NCBI GenBank assembly: GCA_019694335.1
Contig: JAIBCD010000025.1
Span: 1-44,235 of the forward strand
Direction: 5' to 3'
DNA from: Rhodospirillaceae bacterium
Lineage (GTDB): Bacteria; Pseudomonadota; Alphaproteobacteria; Rhodospirillales; Rhodospirillaceae
Length of the DNA stretch: 44,235 bases
Part shown: positions 9,311 through 18,117 of the stretch, piece after piece
Layout: each line of letters opens with the position of its first letter
Numbering within the stretch: the stretch's first letter is position 1
The notes under the pieces: model-generated
Seen by the model: only the letters and a program-made list of their open reading frames with translations
Told to the model about the DNA's origin: nothing
The model's database searches: none
Position numbers and translations under genes: made by a program

Positions 9311-11083
9311 TCAGCTGTGTTTGGTGTCGGACTCTTTGGCTTGCTCTTCCGCCTTCAATTCCTTCTTCGACAATTTGCCGATCATGGTTTTGGGCAGGAC
9401 GTCGCGGAATTCGTATTGCGCCGGGCGTTCGATCGCCGACAGGCGAGTCTTCAGGAAGTCGCGGATCTCGGGCTCGGTCAGGGTCATGCCGGCGCGCACC
9501 TTGATGAAGGCCTTGGGCGCTTCGCCGCGATATTCATCCGGCACGCCGATGACGTTCACTTCCTCGACCGCCGGGTGCAGGTAGATCGCTTCCTCGATCA
9601 CGCGCGGATAGATCTTGTAGCCCGAGGCGTTGATCATGTCCTTGATGCGGTCGACGATGAAGACGTAGCCGTCCTCGTCGATATAGCCGACGTCGCCGGT
9701 ATGCAGCGCGCCGTCCTTGAGCACGTCGGCGGTGTCCTTGGGCCGGTTCCAGTAGCCTTTCATCACCTGCGGGCCGCGCACGCAGATCTCGCCCTTCTCG
9801 CCGATGCCCAGGATGCGGTCGTCGTCGAGCGCATGGATTTCGACGATCGTGCCAGGCAGCGGCAGGCCGACCGAACCGGCTTTGTTGAGGCCTTGCGTGG
9901 GATTCGTGCAGACCACCGGCGAGGTTTCCGAAAGGCCGTAGCCCTCCACCACCACGCTGCCGGTCAGGGCCTCGAACGAGCGTTTGACCTCGAGCGGCAA
10001 GGGGGCGCCGCCGGAGATGCAGATCTTGAGCGACGTCAGGTCGAGCTGCGTCGCCTCGGGCGCATGGTTGATGGCGGTGTAGATGGTCGGCACCGCCGGG
10101 AACACGGTCGGGCGTTTCTTGTGGATGGTCTTCAGGCAGTCTTTGATCTCGAACCGCGGCAGCATGATGATCTCGCCGCCGAATTCGAGGCCCACCAGCA
10201 GCACCACCGTCATCGCGAAAACGTGGAAGAACGGCAGCGCCGCCAGGAATTTCTCGTTGCCGTCGGTTCCGCCGCCATACCAGCGCGCGACTTGGCGCGC
10301 GTTGGCGGTGACGTTGGCGTGGGTGAGCATGGCCGCTTTGGGGATGCCGGTCGTGCCGCCGGTGTATTGCAGCAGGGCGACGTCGGTTTTTGGGTCGATG
10401 GCGACCGGCGCGGGATTGCCGGTATTGTCGAGCAGCTGTTCCCACGGCACCACGCGGTCGCTGGCCTGCACGGGCACGACCTGCGCGCGCTTGAACAGTT
10501 TGAACAGGAACCCGGTGAGGGGCGGCAACGCCGCGGCGAAAGAGCCGACCACCAGCTTCCTGAGCTTGGTGGTCTCGAACAGGGTGCTTGCTTTCGGATA
10601 GGTGAGGGCGAGATCCACGGTCACCAGGATGTCGATCTCGGAATCCTTGACCATGGTCTCCAGTTCGCGCGCGGCATAGAGCGGGTTCATGTTGACGATG
10701 GTGCCGCCGGCCAGCGCGATGCCGAAGAAGGCGATCGGGTAGTAAGGCGTATTGGGCAGCAACAGGCCGACGCGCGTGCCCTTGCCGACGCCGAGCTTCT
10801 GGAAGCCGGCCGCCGCGCGTTTCACCAGGGCGCCGGTTTCGGCATAACTCCAGCGCCGGCCCAGGAATTCGAGACAGGTGTTGTTCGGGTAGCGCGCGAC
10901 GGCGGCGTCGAGCAAATGAAACACCGGCTCAGCCGGGATCGGCATCGCCCAGGGAGCGAACGGCGGATAGTTCTTGAGCCAAGGATAGGCCGGCGCGGTC
11001 TGGTTCGGTCGCGCTTTGGGCGATGAACCGGCGTCCCCTTCATCGGGAAATGGTCCGGCGCGGCTGTCCGTCGTGGCGTTCAC
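9311..11083 (-). CDS. fadD: long-chain fatty acid-CoA ligase
   Basis: ATP-dependent activation of fatty acids to acyl-CoA, feeding the enzymes encoded downstream. The 590-residue protein carries all core motifs of the adenylate-forming family: P-loop YTGGTTGIPKAAML, GYGLSETSP, TGDVGYIDEDGY, the hinge DRIKDMINASGYKIYP and the C-terminal catalytic lysine motif TMIGKLSKKEL. The start is a GTG directly after GGGAGGGGAC, a strong ribosome site, giving an N-terminus rich in polar residues before the conserved YPWLKNYPPF. Probably membrane-associated. It is upstream in the fad run and may share a promoter with it. Confidence 0.95.
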   Translation of the reverse strand: MNATTDSRAGPFPDEGDAGSSPKARPNQTAPAYPWLKNYPPFAPWAMPIPAEPVFHLLDAAVARYPNNTCLEFLGRRWSYAETGALVKRAAAGFQKLGVGKGTRVGLLLPNTPYYPIAFFGIALAGGTIVNMNPLYAARELETMVKDSEIDILVTVDLALTYPKASTLFETTKLRKLVVGSFAAALPPLTGFLFKLFKRAQVVPVQASDRVVPWEQLLDNTGNPAPVAIDPKTDVALLQYTGGTTGIPKAAMLTHANVTANARQVARWYGGGTDGNEKFLAALPFFHVFAMTVVLLVGLEFGGEIIMLPRFEIKDCLKTIHKKRPTVFPAVPTIYTAINHAPEATQLDLTSLKICISGGAPLPLEVKRSFEALTGSVVVEGYGLSETSPVVCTNPTQGLNKAGSVGLPLPGTIVEIHALDDDRILGIGEKGEICVRGPQVMKGYWNRPKDTADVLKDGALHTGDVGYIDEDGYVFIVDRIKDMINASGYKIYPRVIEEAIYLHPAVEEVNVIGVPDEYRGEAPKAFIKVRAGMTLTEPEIRDFLKTRLSAIERPAQYEFRDVLPKTMIGKLSKKELKAEEQAKESDTKHS

Positions 11084-11277
11084 GTCCCCTCCCGGGTGTG
11101 GCGGTTCTGCCGGTGCGCGAATCGCTGTCCCGGCGCGACGAGCTTCGGAGCACGATTTTGCCTGTGAACAGCTTTCTAAAAAAATCTTAGCGAATCAATC
11201 GCTTCGCGGGAAGAGAGGCTTTTATCCAGAATATTTCTGTATCCACCCGTTGGGGGCGCGAATCTGGCCGACGCCAG
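11084..11277 (-). promoter_or_regulatory. fadD upstream region with short inverted repeat
   Basis: About 190 nt, AT-richer than its surroundings. It contains GCGAA and TTCGC arms 8 nt apart (11190-11207) and an A/T palindrome AGAATATTTCT. On the minus strand a TAAGAT could be a -10 box. These could form the fad promoter and an operator, but no known fatty-acid regulator site is recognised. Confidence 0.25.
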
Positions 11278-11586
11278 TTATTGATCGAGCAGGCTCGACA
11301 GCTTGAGGGCGATGCCCTTGGAGCCGAACACCTTCAGCTTGCCGAGTGTGAAGGCGACCATGGGATTGAGATCGCCATTGATCAGTTTGGTCATGCTCTC
11401 GGGCGACAACACCAGCGTCGTCTCGGCTTCGTCGCTCTCGGGGTTGGCGACGATCTTCACCTCGCCGCCGGTGGCGTCCAGCAGCACCTTGCCGTCGTCA
11501 CCCAGGTCGAAAAGGATCGTGTGGTTGAGTTCCTTAAGCTTATCCGCCTGACTTTGCATTTCGGCGACGATGTCTTCCAACGCCAT
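11278..11586 (-). CDS. SCP2 sterol-binding domain protein
   Basis: A 102-residue single-domain protein. The pattern of short strands (ILFDLGDDGKVLLDATGG, ETTLVLSPESMTKLINGDLNP) and the C-terminal helix following GKLKVFGSKGIALKLSSLL is that of the SCP-2 family, which provides a hydrophobic tunnel for acyl chains or sterols. ATG preceded by GGGAGAG. It is upstream of fadD on the same strand, so a role in presenting or holding fatty acyl-CoA is plausible but inferred from context. Confidence 0.88.
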   Translation of the reverse strand: MALEDIVAEMQSQADKLKELNHTILFDLGDDGKVLLDATGGEVKIVANPESDEAETTLVLSPESMTKLINGDLNPMVAFTLGKLKVFGSKGIALKLSSLLDQ

Positions 11587-12006
11587 GCAACTCTCCCTTC
11601 TAAGCTAATGATCCGGAACTGTTTTAGCCCGCGCGCAGGCTGCGGTTTTGACCCAGGTCATTGTGACCGAGGATCGGCAGCGGTGAAACTCCTCCCGCGG
11701 GAAGCCGATCAATGAGTCAAAAAATTAACAGCGCCGACGCCGTTACGTTTCATTCCGCCAATCGTGAACGCCCCCAGGCACTTGGCCCGAAGCGGGGCTC
11801 GGCGCCAGTGTGACGCGGCGCGAGATTTTGGTCGCGACACGCTAAAGAAATCGAGGAATTTCATAGCGTTAATTGACCGGGCGCGGATGACCGGCTAGCC
11901 TTGTAAAGTATAGGGTGCAAAGGTCGGACAAGAGCAAGAAATGCTCGCGTCGGGGTGTAGGCGGCCTCTTGGGGTGTAGGCCGCCTTTGCAAGAAGCGAT
12001 GGTGGG
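11587..12006 (+). promoter_or_regulatory. intergenic region with candidate promoter for the EAL-like gene
   Basis: A 420-nt gap between divergent genes. A TTGACC box (11873-11878), a 17-nt spacer and TAGCCT (11896-11901) make a weak sigma-70-type promoter pointing to the right. A strong leader hairpin lies downstream and is listed separately. Nothing coding was seen. Confidence 0.35.
11952..11986 (+). promoter_or_regulatory. leader hairpin made from a 16-bp imperfect direct repeat
   Basis: GGGGTGTAGGCGGCCT is followed, after CTT, by GGGGTGTAGGCCGCCT. The last nine bases of the two units (AGGCGGCCT and AGGCCGCCT) are exact reverse complements, so the repeat also forms a 9-bp GC-rich stem with a 10-nt loop. 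It ends 20 nt before the ATG of the EAL-like gene and could mask or expose its ribosome site. Only three Ts follow, so termination is unlikely. Confidence 0.55.
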
Positions 12007-13254
12007 ATGTCTGATACTCAATACGCGGCCATGAACCAGGCTGAGTCCCAGTCTGCCAAGGCGAAGGATTTGCGCGCCTTGGTGCACGACATGGGCCATT
12101 GGCGTCACGCGCCCGAGGGCGGCGTGAACCTGGTCATCATCAGCGTGGCCGGCGCTCTGCCGGAAGCCAAGCGCACGCCTGGGCTGGTCGCCCAGGTGGC
12201 CGAGGGCGCTGGCGGCATCGCCGCCAAGCGCGCCGGCACGTTCTACCAGGTGTCGCCCTGCGACTTCGCCATCATGGGCAAGCTTCAGGAAAACGTGCTC
12301 ATCAGCATGGTACGCGACCTCAAGGTCGACATGCTGCGCACCATCGAGCGCAATTTCCCCGGCAGCTTCGGTTCCATCGACCAGAGCCGCCTGGTGCTGT
12401 CGTACGAACTGGTCAACAACTACCGTTCGGCCGCCGACCGGATCGCCAAATACGCCGAGATCGCCCAGCGCGCGGTCGCCGACGCCGACGGCGGCAACAA
12501 GCAGCTGCGGCCGCTCACGCCCGCCGACATCAAGAACGTGATGAAGGCCTATGAGAAATTCGGCAGCGAGAAGTTCATCAAGGCATTCGTCCGCACCCAG
12601 GACGTGATGCTGAATATCGCCGGCAAACCGCCGGAAACCGTGCTGCGCGAGTACTTCATCAGCATGGACCTGTTGCGCAAACCGCTGTTCATCGACGTCG
12701 AAATGCGCGGCTCCGGGCGCCTGTTCAACGAATTCACCCTGGTGCTGGACCAGATCCTGCTCCAGGCCTTCAATCAAATGCACACCACCGATCAGCGCTG
12801 CTCGATCAACCTCAACGTCGAGAGCGTGTTCACCGAGGCGTTCGAGGGCTTCATCGAAGCCACGCCGCCCAAGGTGCTCGAGCAGGTGGTGTTCGAGTTC
12901 CGCCAGGCCAATATCGTCGAGAATTTCGACGAGTTTCAGGTGGCGCGCGGGCTGATCAAATCCAAGGGCGCGCATATCGCGGTGGATCAGATCTTCCCCC
13001 AGACCGTGGGCCTGGTGGACCTCGACTATATCGGCGCATCCATCGCGAAAATCCACTGGCGCAACGGCGCCGAGGAAATCCTGAAAGAACGCGAACGCGC
13101 CGTCAAATACCTGATCGACTGCAACGTGGTGCCGGTCCTGATCCGCGTCGACAGCGAGCGTGCGCTCGAGGTCGGCGCGCGCATGGGCATCAACATGTTC
13201 CAGGGCTTCCTGATCGACCAGAAGCTGGGCCACAGGCCGGAAGCCGGCGCGTAA
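12007..13254 (+). CDS. degenerate EAL-domain protein
   Basis: A 415-residue cytoplasmic protein. Residues from about 215 to the end follow the EAL (c-di-GMP phosphodiesterase) plan: FIDVEMRGSGRLF where the EAL segment should be, CSINLNVESVF for the N-S strand, VVFEFRQANIVEN for the EITE segment, HIAVDQIF for the DDFG segment and a final INMFQGFLID. The catalytic Glu of EAL and the metal-binding acidic residues of DDFG are replaced, so enzyme activity is unlikely; a c-di-GMP-binding or protein-binding role is more likely. The N-terminal 200 residues are helical and not recognised. The ribosome site is weak (GGTGGG) and a hairpin precedes it. Followed by an RsbU-type phosphatase on the same strand after 174 nt. 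Confidence 0.7.
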   Translation: MSDTQYAAMNQAESQSAKAKDLRALVHDMGHWRHAPEGGVNLVIISVAGALPEAKRTPGLVAQVAEGAGGIAAKRAGTFYQVSPCDFAIMGKLQENVLISMVRDLKVDMLRTIERNFPGSFGSIDQSRLVLSYELVNNYRSAADRIAKYAEIAQRAVADADGGNKQLRPLTPADIKNVMKAYEKFGSEKFIKAFVRTQDVMLNIAGKPPETVLREYFISMDLLRKPLFIDVEMRGSGRLFNEFTLVLDQILLQAFNQMHTTDQRCSINLNVESVFTEAFEGFIEATPPKVLEQVVFEFRQANIVENFDEFQVARGLIKSKGAHIAVDQIFPQTVGLVDLDYIGASIAKIHWRNGAEEILKERERAVKYLIDCNVVPVLIRVDSERALEVGARMGINMFQGFLIDQKLGHRPEAGA

Positions 13255-13315
13255 CAGCCTGTCTTAAGGTTATATTGCGGCCGGGGGGATTTGGCGGCAT
13301 GGTCTGGCCCCGAAA

Positions 13316-13365
13316 GCATGTTGGGCCGAAGCGGAAACCGGTTCGGCCGCTCAACATGCGACCAA
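13316..13365 (-). repeat. dispersed palindromic element, copy c
   Basis: On the minus strand it reads TTTGGTCGCATGTTGAGCGG and continues with GAACCGGTTTCCGCTTCGGC to end in CAACATGC. The arms GCATGTTG and CAACATGC pair. It lies between the EAL-like gene and the RsbU-type phosphatase. Confidence 0.7.
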
Positions 13366-13428
13366 ACAAGAATCCGAAGCCTGTTCCCGATTCGCTGAAC
13401 CGGACACAGACTTTGGTCGCCCTGTCCC

Positions 13429-15564
13429 ATGCGCATCCAGCTCAAGCTTTTTGTTCTCCTGCTCGTCATTGCCATCGTCCCGCTCGCGGCGCTGAGCTGG
13501 CGCAGCCAGCGCGCGACCGAGAATCTCGGGGCGTCCATGGCGGCGTTCGGCCGCGCGGCGGTGACCCAGGAGATCCAGACTCAGCTCAGCCAGGCCGTGG
13601 GATATTCCGCCGACCTGCTCGCCGCCCAGCAGCGCCAGGTGGAACTGGCGCTCAAGCTTCAGGCCGCGGCGGCGGAGCGGCGGCTCGCGGGTGTTGAAGA
13701 CGGCGGGCCGGCGTATCTCGACACCGATTTCGACGATCCCAAGCGCTGGCCCCCGGGCACGGAGCTGGCGCTCGACCACGCCATCGCGTCACCGGGGCGC
13801 GCGCTTCAGGCCACGCCGATCTCGCGCGAGCACCAGTCGTTCTTCCTGCCCAAGGACGCGGATGCCGCCGAAGCCAAACGCACCATGGCGCGCTTCGCCT
13901 CGATGGACCGTATCTACAGGGAATTGTCCGAGGCCAATCCGGGCCTGTTCTATTGGCAGTACATCGCGCTCAAGAACGGCGTTGTCTCGAGCTATCCGGG
14001 CCATGGCGGCTTCCCGGACGGCTACGACGCACGCTCGCGCGCCTGGTACAAGGACGCGGTCGCCAAGGGCTCCGACGGCAAGGATGGCTTGGCTTGGAGC
14101 GAGGCGCTGCTGGACGCCTCGACGCGCCGGCTGCTGCTGACCGCGTCGCAGCCCTTGCGGGACGGCGCGGGCGCCGTAGCCGGTGTGACGGCGATCGACG
14201 TCGATATTCTCAGCTTGCTCACCGCTATTCAAAGCCGTGTGCGGGTCGGCAAGGACGCCGAGAGCTTCATTGTGCAGCTGGTCGATGACACAAAGCCGCA
14301 CCTGCGGGTGATCGCGTCCTCGACCTATAAGGATTCGGGCGCCGCCTGGAACGCCGTTCTGGAGGCGCCGACCCTCACGCCCGACGCCGGAGATTTCGCG
14401 GGATTGCTCGAGGATTTGCGCAATGGCCGCGACGGTATTCGCCAGCTGCCGTTCCGTGGCCGGCCGGCGCTGTGGGCCTACGGCCGCCTTGAGAACCTGG
14501 GCTCGGCGCTGCTTTACATCGTGCCCGTGGACGCCATCGAGAACATCGCCGACAGCGCCCAGGCCTCGGTGCGTCAGGCGATTCTCGACCAGCTGCGCCT
14601 CGCGGGCTTCGCGTCCATCGGCCTGATCGTCATCGTCGCCGCGCTCGCGATGGTGGCCGCGAAGTCCGTGACCAGTCCGTTGCGCTCGCTGGCGACCGCC
14701 GCCCGGGATCTCGCGGCGGGCGACCTTGAGGCGCGCGCGCCGGTGGAAAGCAGCGACGAGGTCGGCGAACTCGCGGTGGTGTTCAACGCCATGGTGCCGG
14801 AACTGCGTAGCCATATCGCTACCAAGGAGTCGCTGTCCCTTGCCCGCGAGGTGCAGCAGAAGCTGCTGCCGGAATCCGCTCCCAACGTGCCGGGGTTCGA
14901 TATCGCCGGGCGCAGCGTCTATTCCGAAGCGATCGGCGGCGACTACTACGACTTCATTACCTTGAGCGGCGACCACGGTCATACGCGCTATGGCATCGTC
15001 GTCGGCGACGTTTCGGGTCACGGGATCGTGGCGGCGCTGACCATGATGTCGGTGCGCGCGCTGCTCCGCTCCTACGCGGGCGACGGCGCGACCTTGCGCC
15101 CCGTGATGCGCGCGGTGAACCGCCACTTGACCGCCGACACCACCGCCGGGCGTTTCGTGACGCTGGTCTATATGGTGATCGCGCCCGGCAGCCGTCACAT
15201 CCGCTGGATCAGCGCCGGCCACGGCCCGATCTTGTTCTACGATCCGCGCACCCATCAGTTCGAGGAACTGGCGGTGCACGATATTCCGCTCGGCGTGAAG
15301 GCCGACTGGCCGTTCCACGAGAACGACCGCGACGCCTGGCCGGCCGAGGGCCTGATCGTCATCGGCACGGACGGCCTGTGGGAGAGCCGCAACCCCGAGG
15401 GCGCCGCGTTCGGCAGGGAGGGCCTGCTCGCGGCGCTGCGCGCGACCGCGCACCTGCCGGCGGCCGAGATCTGCGGCGAAGTGATCGCGCGCGTGCGTGC
15501 GTTCGCGGACGGTGCGCCGCAAGAAGACGACATGACCGTGCTGGTCATCAAGTTCAAGCCATGA
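13429..15564 (+). CDS. membrane PP2C-type (RsbU/SpoIIE) phosphatase with Cache sensor and HAMP
   Basis: A 711-residue sensor phosphatase. A first membrane segment (residues 7-24) is followed by a large extracytoplasmic region of about 360 residues with a Cache-like motif (YDARSRAWYKDAVA). The second membrane segment is at about 389-410, then a HAMP linker (SPLRSLATAARDLAAGDLEA), and a C-terminal PP2C domain. Metal-binding motifs are present: GGDYYDF from residue 503, GDVSGHG from 526 and GTDGLWE with Asp648. Family members dephosphorylate anti-sigma-factor antagonists (STAS proteins), so it probably opens a partner-switch pathway; no STAS or anti-sigma gene is seen in the window. Its TGA overlaps the ATG of the next gene (ATGA). 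Confidence 0.9.
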   Translation: MRIQLKLFVLLLVIAIVPLAALSWRSQRATENLGASMAAFGRAAVTQEIQTQLSQAVGYSADLLAAQQRQVELALKLQAAAAERRLAGVEDGGPAYLDTDFDDPKRWPPGTELALDHAIASPGRALQATPISREHQSFFLPKDADAAEAKRTMARFASMDRIYRELSEANPGLFYWQYIALKNGVVSSYPGHGGFPDGYDARSRAWYKDAVAKGSDGKDGLAWSEALLDASTRRLLLTASQPLRDGAGAVAGVTAIDVDILSLLTAIQSRVRVGKDAESFIVQLVDDTKPHLRVIASSTYKDSGAAWNAVLEAPTLTPDAGDFAGLLEDLRNGRDGIRQLPFRGRPALWAYGRLENLGSALLYIVPVDAIENIADSAQASVRQAILDQLRLAGFASIGLIVIVAALAMVAAKSVTSPLRSLATAARDLAAGDLEARAPVESSDEVGELAVVFNAMVPELRSHIATKESLSLAREVQQKLLPESAPNVPGFDIAGRSVYSEAIGGDYYDFITLSGDHGHTRYGIVVGDVSGHGIVAALTMMSVRALLRSYAGDGATLRPVMRAVNRHLTADTTAGRFVTLVYMVIAPGSRHIRWISAGHGPILFYDPRTHQFEELAVHDIPLGVKADWPFHENDRDAWPAEGLIVIGTDGLWESRNPEGAAFGREGLLAALRATAHLPAAEICGEVIARVRAFADGAPQEDDMTVLVIKFKP

Positions 15565-15989
15565 CCGTAAACCTGATCAAGCTCTGCGTCGGTATCGAGG
15601 ACATCGAACACCTCGAACAGGTCCAGAAAAAACGCCGCAACAAGGACGGCAACTGCTACCACCGCACGCGCATGACGCCGACCCGGGGCAAGGAGATCGT
15701 GGGCCAGGGGTCCATGTACTGGGTGATCAAGGGGTTCATCCAGGTGCGCCAGGAAATCGTCGGTCTCTCCAAGGGCAAGCGCGAGGACGGCCGGCCGGCC
15801 TGTGTGATCGAACTGGATCCGAAACTGATCCCGGTGCAGATCACCGCGCATCGCCCGTTCCAGGGGTGGCGCTACCTGAAGCCCGAGGCGGCGCCGCCCG
15901 ACCTCAAAGGCAAGGGCCGCAAGGCGGTGATCGATCCCACGATGCCCAAGGAAATGCGCCTGGAACTGGCCAAGCTCGGCCTTCTCTGA
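15561..15989 (+). CDS. DUF1489 family protein
   Basis: A 142-residue soluble protein resembling the DUF1489 (COG5458) family, found mainly in alphaproteobacteria. It begins MTVNLIKLCVGIEDIEHL and has the central TRMTPTRGKEIVGQGSMYWV and FQGWRYL segments that I associate with this family. No catalytic residues are known to me. The ATG is embedded in the stop of the phosphatase gene (ATGA), which implies translational coupling and suggests, without proving, a functional link. It is read in the +1 frame relative to the phosphatase end; no other start gives the conserved N-terminus. Confidence 0.85.
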   Translation: MTVNLIKLCVGIEDIEHLEQVQKKRRNKDGNCYHRTRMTPTRGKEIVGQGSMYWVIKGFIQVRQEIVGLSKGKREDGRPACVIELDPKLIPVQITAHRPFQGWRYLKPEAAPPDLKGKGRKAVIDPTMPKEMRLELAKLGLL

Positions 15990-16043
15990 AACCCAGACAT
16001 GCAGCCTGCGCGGCTTTACCGGCACGCGCGCCTGTCGCATGGT

Positions 16044-16100
16044 CCTGAGGCATTTTCCGGCGCGATGCGCGCGGTTCGCCGTAAAAAGGCGACCAAAAAA
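16044..16100 (-). repeat. dispersed palindromic element, copy d
   Basis: On the minus strand it reads TTTGGTCGCCTTTTTACGGC, then GAACCG, and ends GCGCCGGAAAATGCCTCAG. It aligns closely with copy a. It lies 22 nt before the PanE-like start. Confidence 0.7.
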
Positions 16101-16122
16101 TGGTCCAACGTAGGAGAAGTAC

Positions 16123-17064
16123 ATGCGGGTTCTGATTCTCGGCGCCGGCGCCATGGGTGGCTATTACGGCGGACGCCTGATCGAGGCCAGGGCCGGCGCG
16201 GACGTTACTTTTTTGGTGCGTGACGGGCGCAAGGCGCAGCTCGCCGAGAAGGGGCTCGTGATCGACAGCCCAGCCTGCGGCAACTTCGCGGCGCCGGTGC
16301 ATGCGGTCACGGGTGCGGCGCTCGCCCGCGAAAAGCCCTTCGACGTGGTGCTGTTCACCTGCAAGGCCTACGACCTCGACAGCGCGCTGGAGGCTATCGC
16401 CCCGGCGGTGTCGGCGGAGACCGTGGTGCTGCCGGTGCTCAACGGCATGTCGCATATGGAAATGCTCAATGACCGGTTCGGCGAACGGCGCGTGTGGGGC
16501 GGGGTGGCCAAGATCGCGGCGCAAATGCTGCCCGACGGCACCATCAAACATTTGAATGACTGGCGCGAACTGATGTTCGGCGCGCAGTCGGGCGAGATCA
16601 CGCCGGCCGTGAAGGCGTTCACCGCGGCCTTCGGCGACAGCGCGGTCAAGGCCGTGCCGGTGACCGACATCAAGCAGGCGATGTGGGAAAAATGCGTGCA
16701 CCTCTCCACCGTCGCGGCGATGACCAGCCTGATGCGCGCGAGCATCGGCGAGATCGTGCGTGGCGGCGGTTCCGAGCTGATGCTCGAGGCCTTGAACGTC
16801 AATTCGGAGATCGCCGCGCGCGAAGGCCATGCGCCGTCCGCGACCTTCCGCGACGACTACGGCCGCATGTTCACGGACCCGACCATCCCCTACGGCGCTT
16901 CCATGCTCAGGGATATCGAGCGCGGCGGGCAGATCGAGAGCGACCACATCGTCGGATTCATGCGCGCGAAAGCCAAAAAATACGGCATCCCGGCGCGGCT
17001 TCTCGATATATCCTATGTCCATCTGAAGGCGTACGAGCAGCGCCGCGCCGCCGGCCGGCTCTGA
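16123..17064 (+). CDS. 2-dehydropantoate 2-reductase family protein
   Basis: NAD(P)H-dependent reductase of the PanE/ApbA family; the best-known member reduces ketopantoate to pantoate for coenzyme A synthesis. Of 313 residues, the N-terminus has the dinucleotide fingerprint GAGAMGGYYGG (from residue 7), then TCKAYD and a conserved LNGMSHME strand. The C-terminal helical domain contains MWEKCVHLSTVAAMTSL with Lys190 in the position of the PanE catalytic lysine. The start follows TAGGAG. Many paralogues of this family act on other 2-keto acids, so the substrate is not certain. A nitrilase follows after 21 nt, suggesting a shared transcript. Confidence 0.88.
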   Translation: MRVLILGAGAMGGYYGGRLIEARAGADVTFLVRDGRKAQLAEKGLVIDSPACGNFAAPVHAVTGAALAREKPFDVVLFTCKAYDLDSALEAIAPAVSAETVVLPVLNGMSHMEMLNDRFGERRVWGGVAKIAAQMLPDGTIKHLNDWRELMFGAQSGEITPAVKAFTAAFGDSAVKAVPVTDIKQAMWEKCVHLSTVAAMTSLMRASIGEIVRGGGSELMLEALNVNSEIAAREGHAPSATFRDDYGRMFTDPTIPYGASMLRDIERGGQIESDHIVGFMRAKAKKYGIPARLLDISYVHLKAYEQRRAAGRL

Positions 17065-17085
17065 CCGGCAGAACAGGGGGGTGTC

Positions 17086-18117
17086 ATGAGCGAGGGAAGC
17101 AAGGCGATCGATCCCGCAGCGTTCCGGTCCGCGACACCCGCCCCGTACACCGCCGCAGTGATCCAGGCGGCGCCGGTCGCCTTCGATCCGGCGCGCACCT
17201 TGCAGAAAGCCGCCGACCTTGCCGCCGACGCCAGGAAGAAGGGCGCGGCGCTGACGCTGTTCCCCGAAGCATTCGTTTCGGCCTACCCGCGCGGCAACGA
17301 CTTCGGCGCGGTGGTCGGCGCCCGCTCGCCCGAAGGCCGGGAGCAATTCCGCCGTTATTGGGAAAGCGCGGTCGAGGTGCCGGGGCCGGCGGTCGAGGCG
17401 CTTTCGAAAATCGCCCGCGACAATCAGACCCAGCTGGTGATCGGCGTGATCGAACGCGACCGCGGCACGCTCTATTGCACCGCGTTGTTTTTTGCCGCCA
17501 CCGGGGTGTTCCTCGGCAAGCACCGGAAACTGATGCCCACGGGCTCCGAGCGGCTGGTATGGGGTTTCGGCGACGGTTCCACCCTGCCGGTCTACGAGAC
17601 GCCGCAAGGGCGTCTGGGCGCGGTGATCTGCTGGGAGAATTACATGCCGCTCCTGCGCGCCGCCATGTACGGCAAGGGCATCGAAATCTATTGCGCGCCC
17701 ACCGCGGACCCGCGCGAAACCTGGCACGCCTCCATGCGCCATATCGCGCTCGAAGGGCGCTGTTTCGTGCTATCGGCCAACCAGTTCTGCCGCCGCAAGG
17801 ATTATCCTGCCGACTACATGACGCGCCTGTCCGACGATCCCGAGGCGATCTATTCCGCCGGCGGCAGCTGTATCGTCGGGCCGCTCGGCAACGTGCTGGC
17901 CGGGCCGGTCTACAACGAGGATGCGATCCTGACCGCCGAGATCGACATGCGCGATCTGGTGCGGGCGCGCATGGATTTCGACCCCGTCGGCCATTACGCG
18001 CGGCCCGATGTGCTCAGCTTGCGGGTGGACGAAACGCCGCGTCCGGCGGTGTCCTATGCGCAGGAGGCGCGTGCCGAGGTCAGTTCCACAGAACCAGCGG
18101 CAGCCCGGCGGCGATGA
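17086..18117 (+). CDS. carbon-nitrogen hydrolase, nitrilase type
   Basis: Hydrolyses nitriles or amides to acids. The 343-residue protein has the Glu-Lys-Cys triad in family context: TLFPEAFVSAYPRG (Glu61), GKHRKLMPTGSERLVWG (Lys148) and GAVICWENYMPL (Cys182). The pairing of ICWENYMPL with HRKLMPTGSERL is characteristic of true nitrilases and aliphatic or aryl nitrilase relatives rather than ureidopropionases. The start follows a G-rich site (CAGGGGGG). The last 38 nt overlap the convergent DMT transporter gene, so the terminal residues (AEVSSTEPAAARRR) are encoded within that gene's 3' end. Confidence 0.92.
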   Translation: MSEGSKAIDPAAFRSATPAPYTAAVIQAAPVAFDPARTLQKAADLAADARKKGAALTLFPEAFVSAYPRGNDFGAVVGARSPEGREQFRRYWESAVEVPGPAVEALSKIARDNQTQLVIGVIERDRGTLYCTALFFAATGVFLGKHRKLMPTGSERLVWGFGDGSTLPVYETPQGRLGAVICWENYMPLLRAAMYGKGIEIYCAPTADPRETWHASMRHIALEGRCFVLSANQFCRRKDYPADYMTRLSDDPEAIYSAGGSCIVGPLGNVLAGPVYNEDAILTAEIDMRDLVRARMDFDPVGHYARPDVLSLRVDETPRPAVSYAQEARAEVSSTEPAAARRR

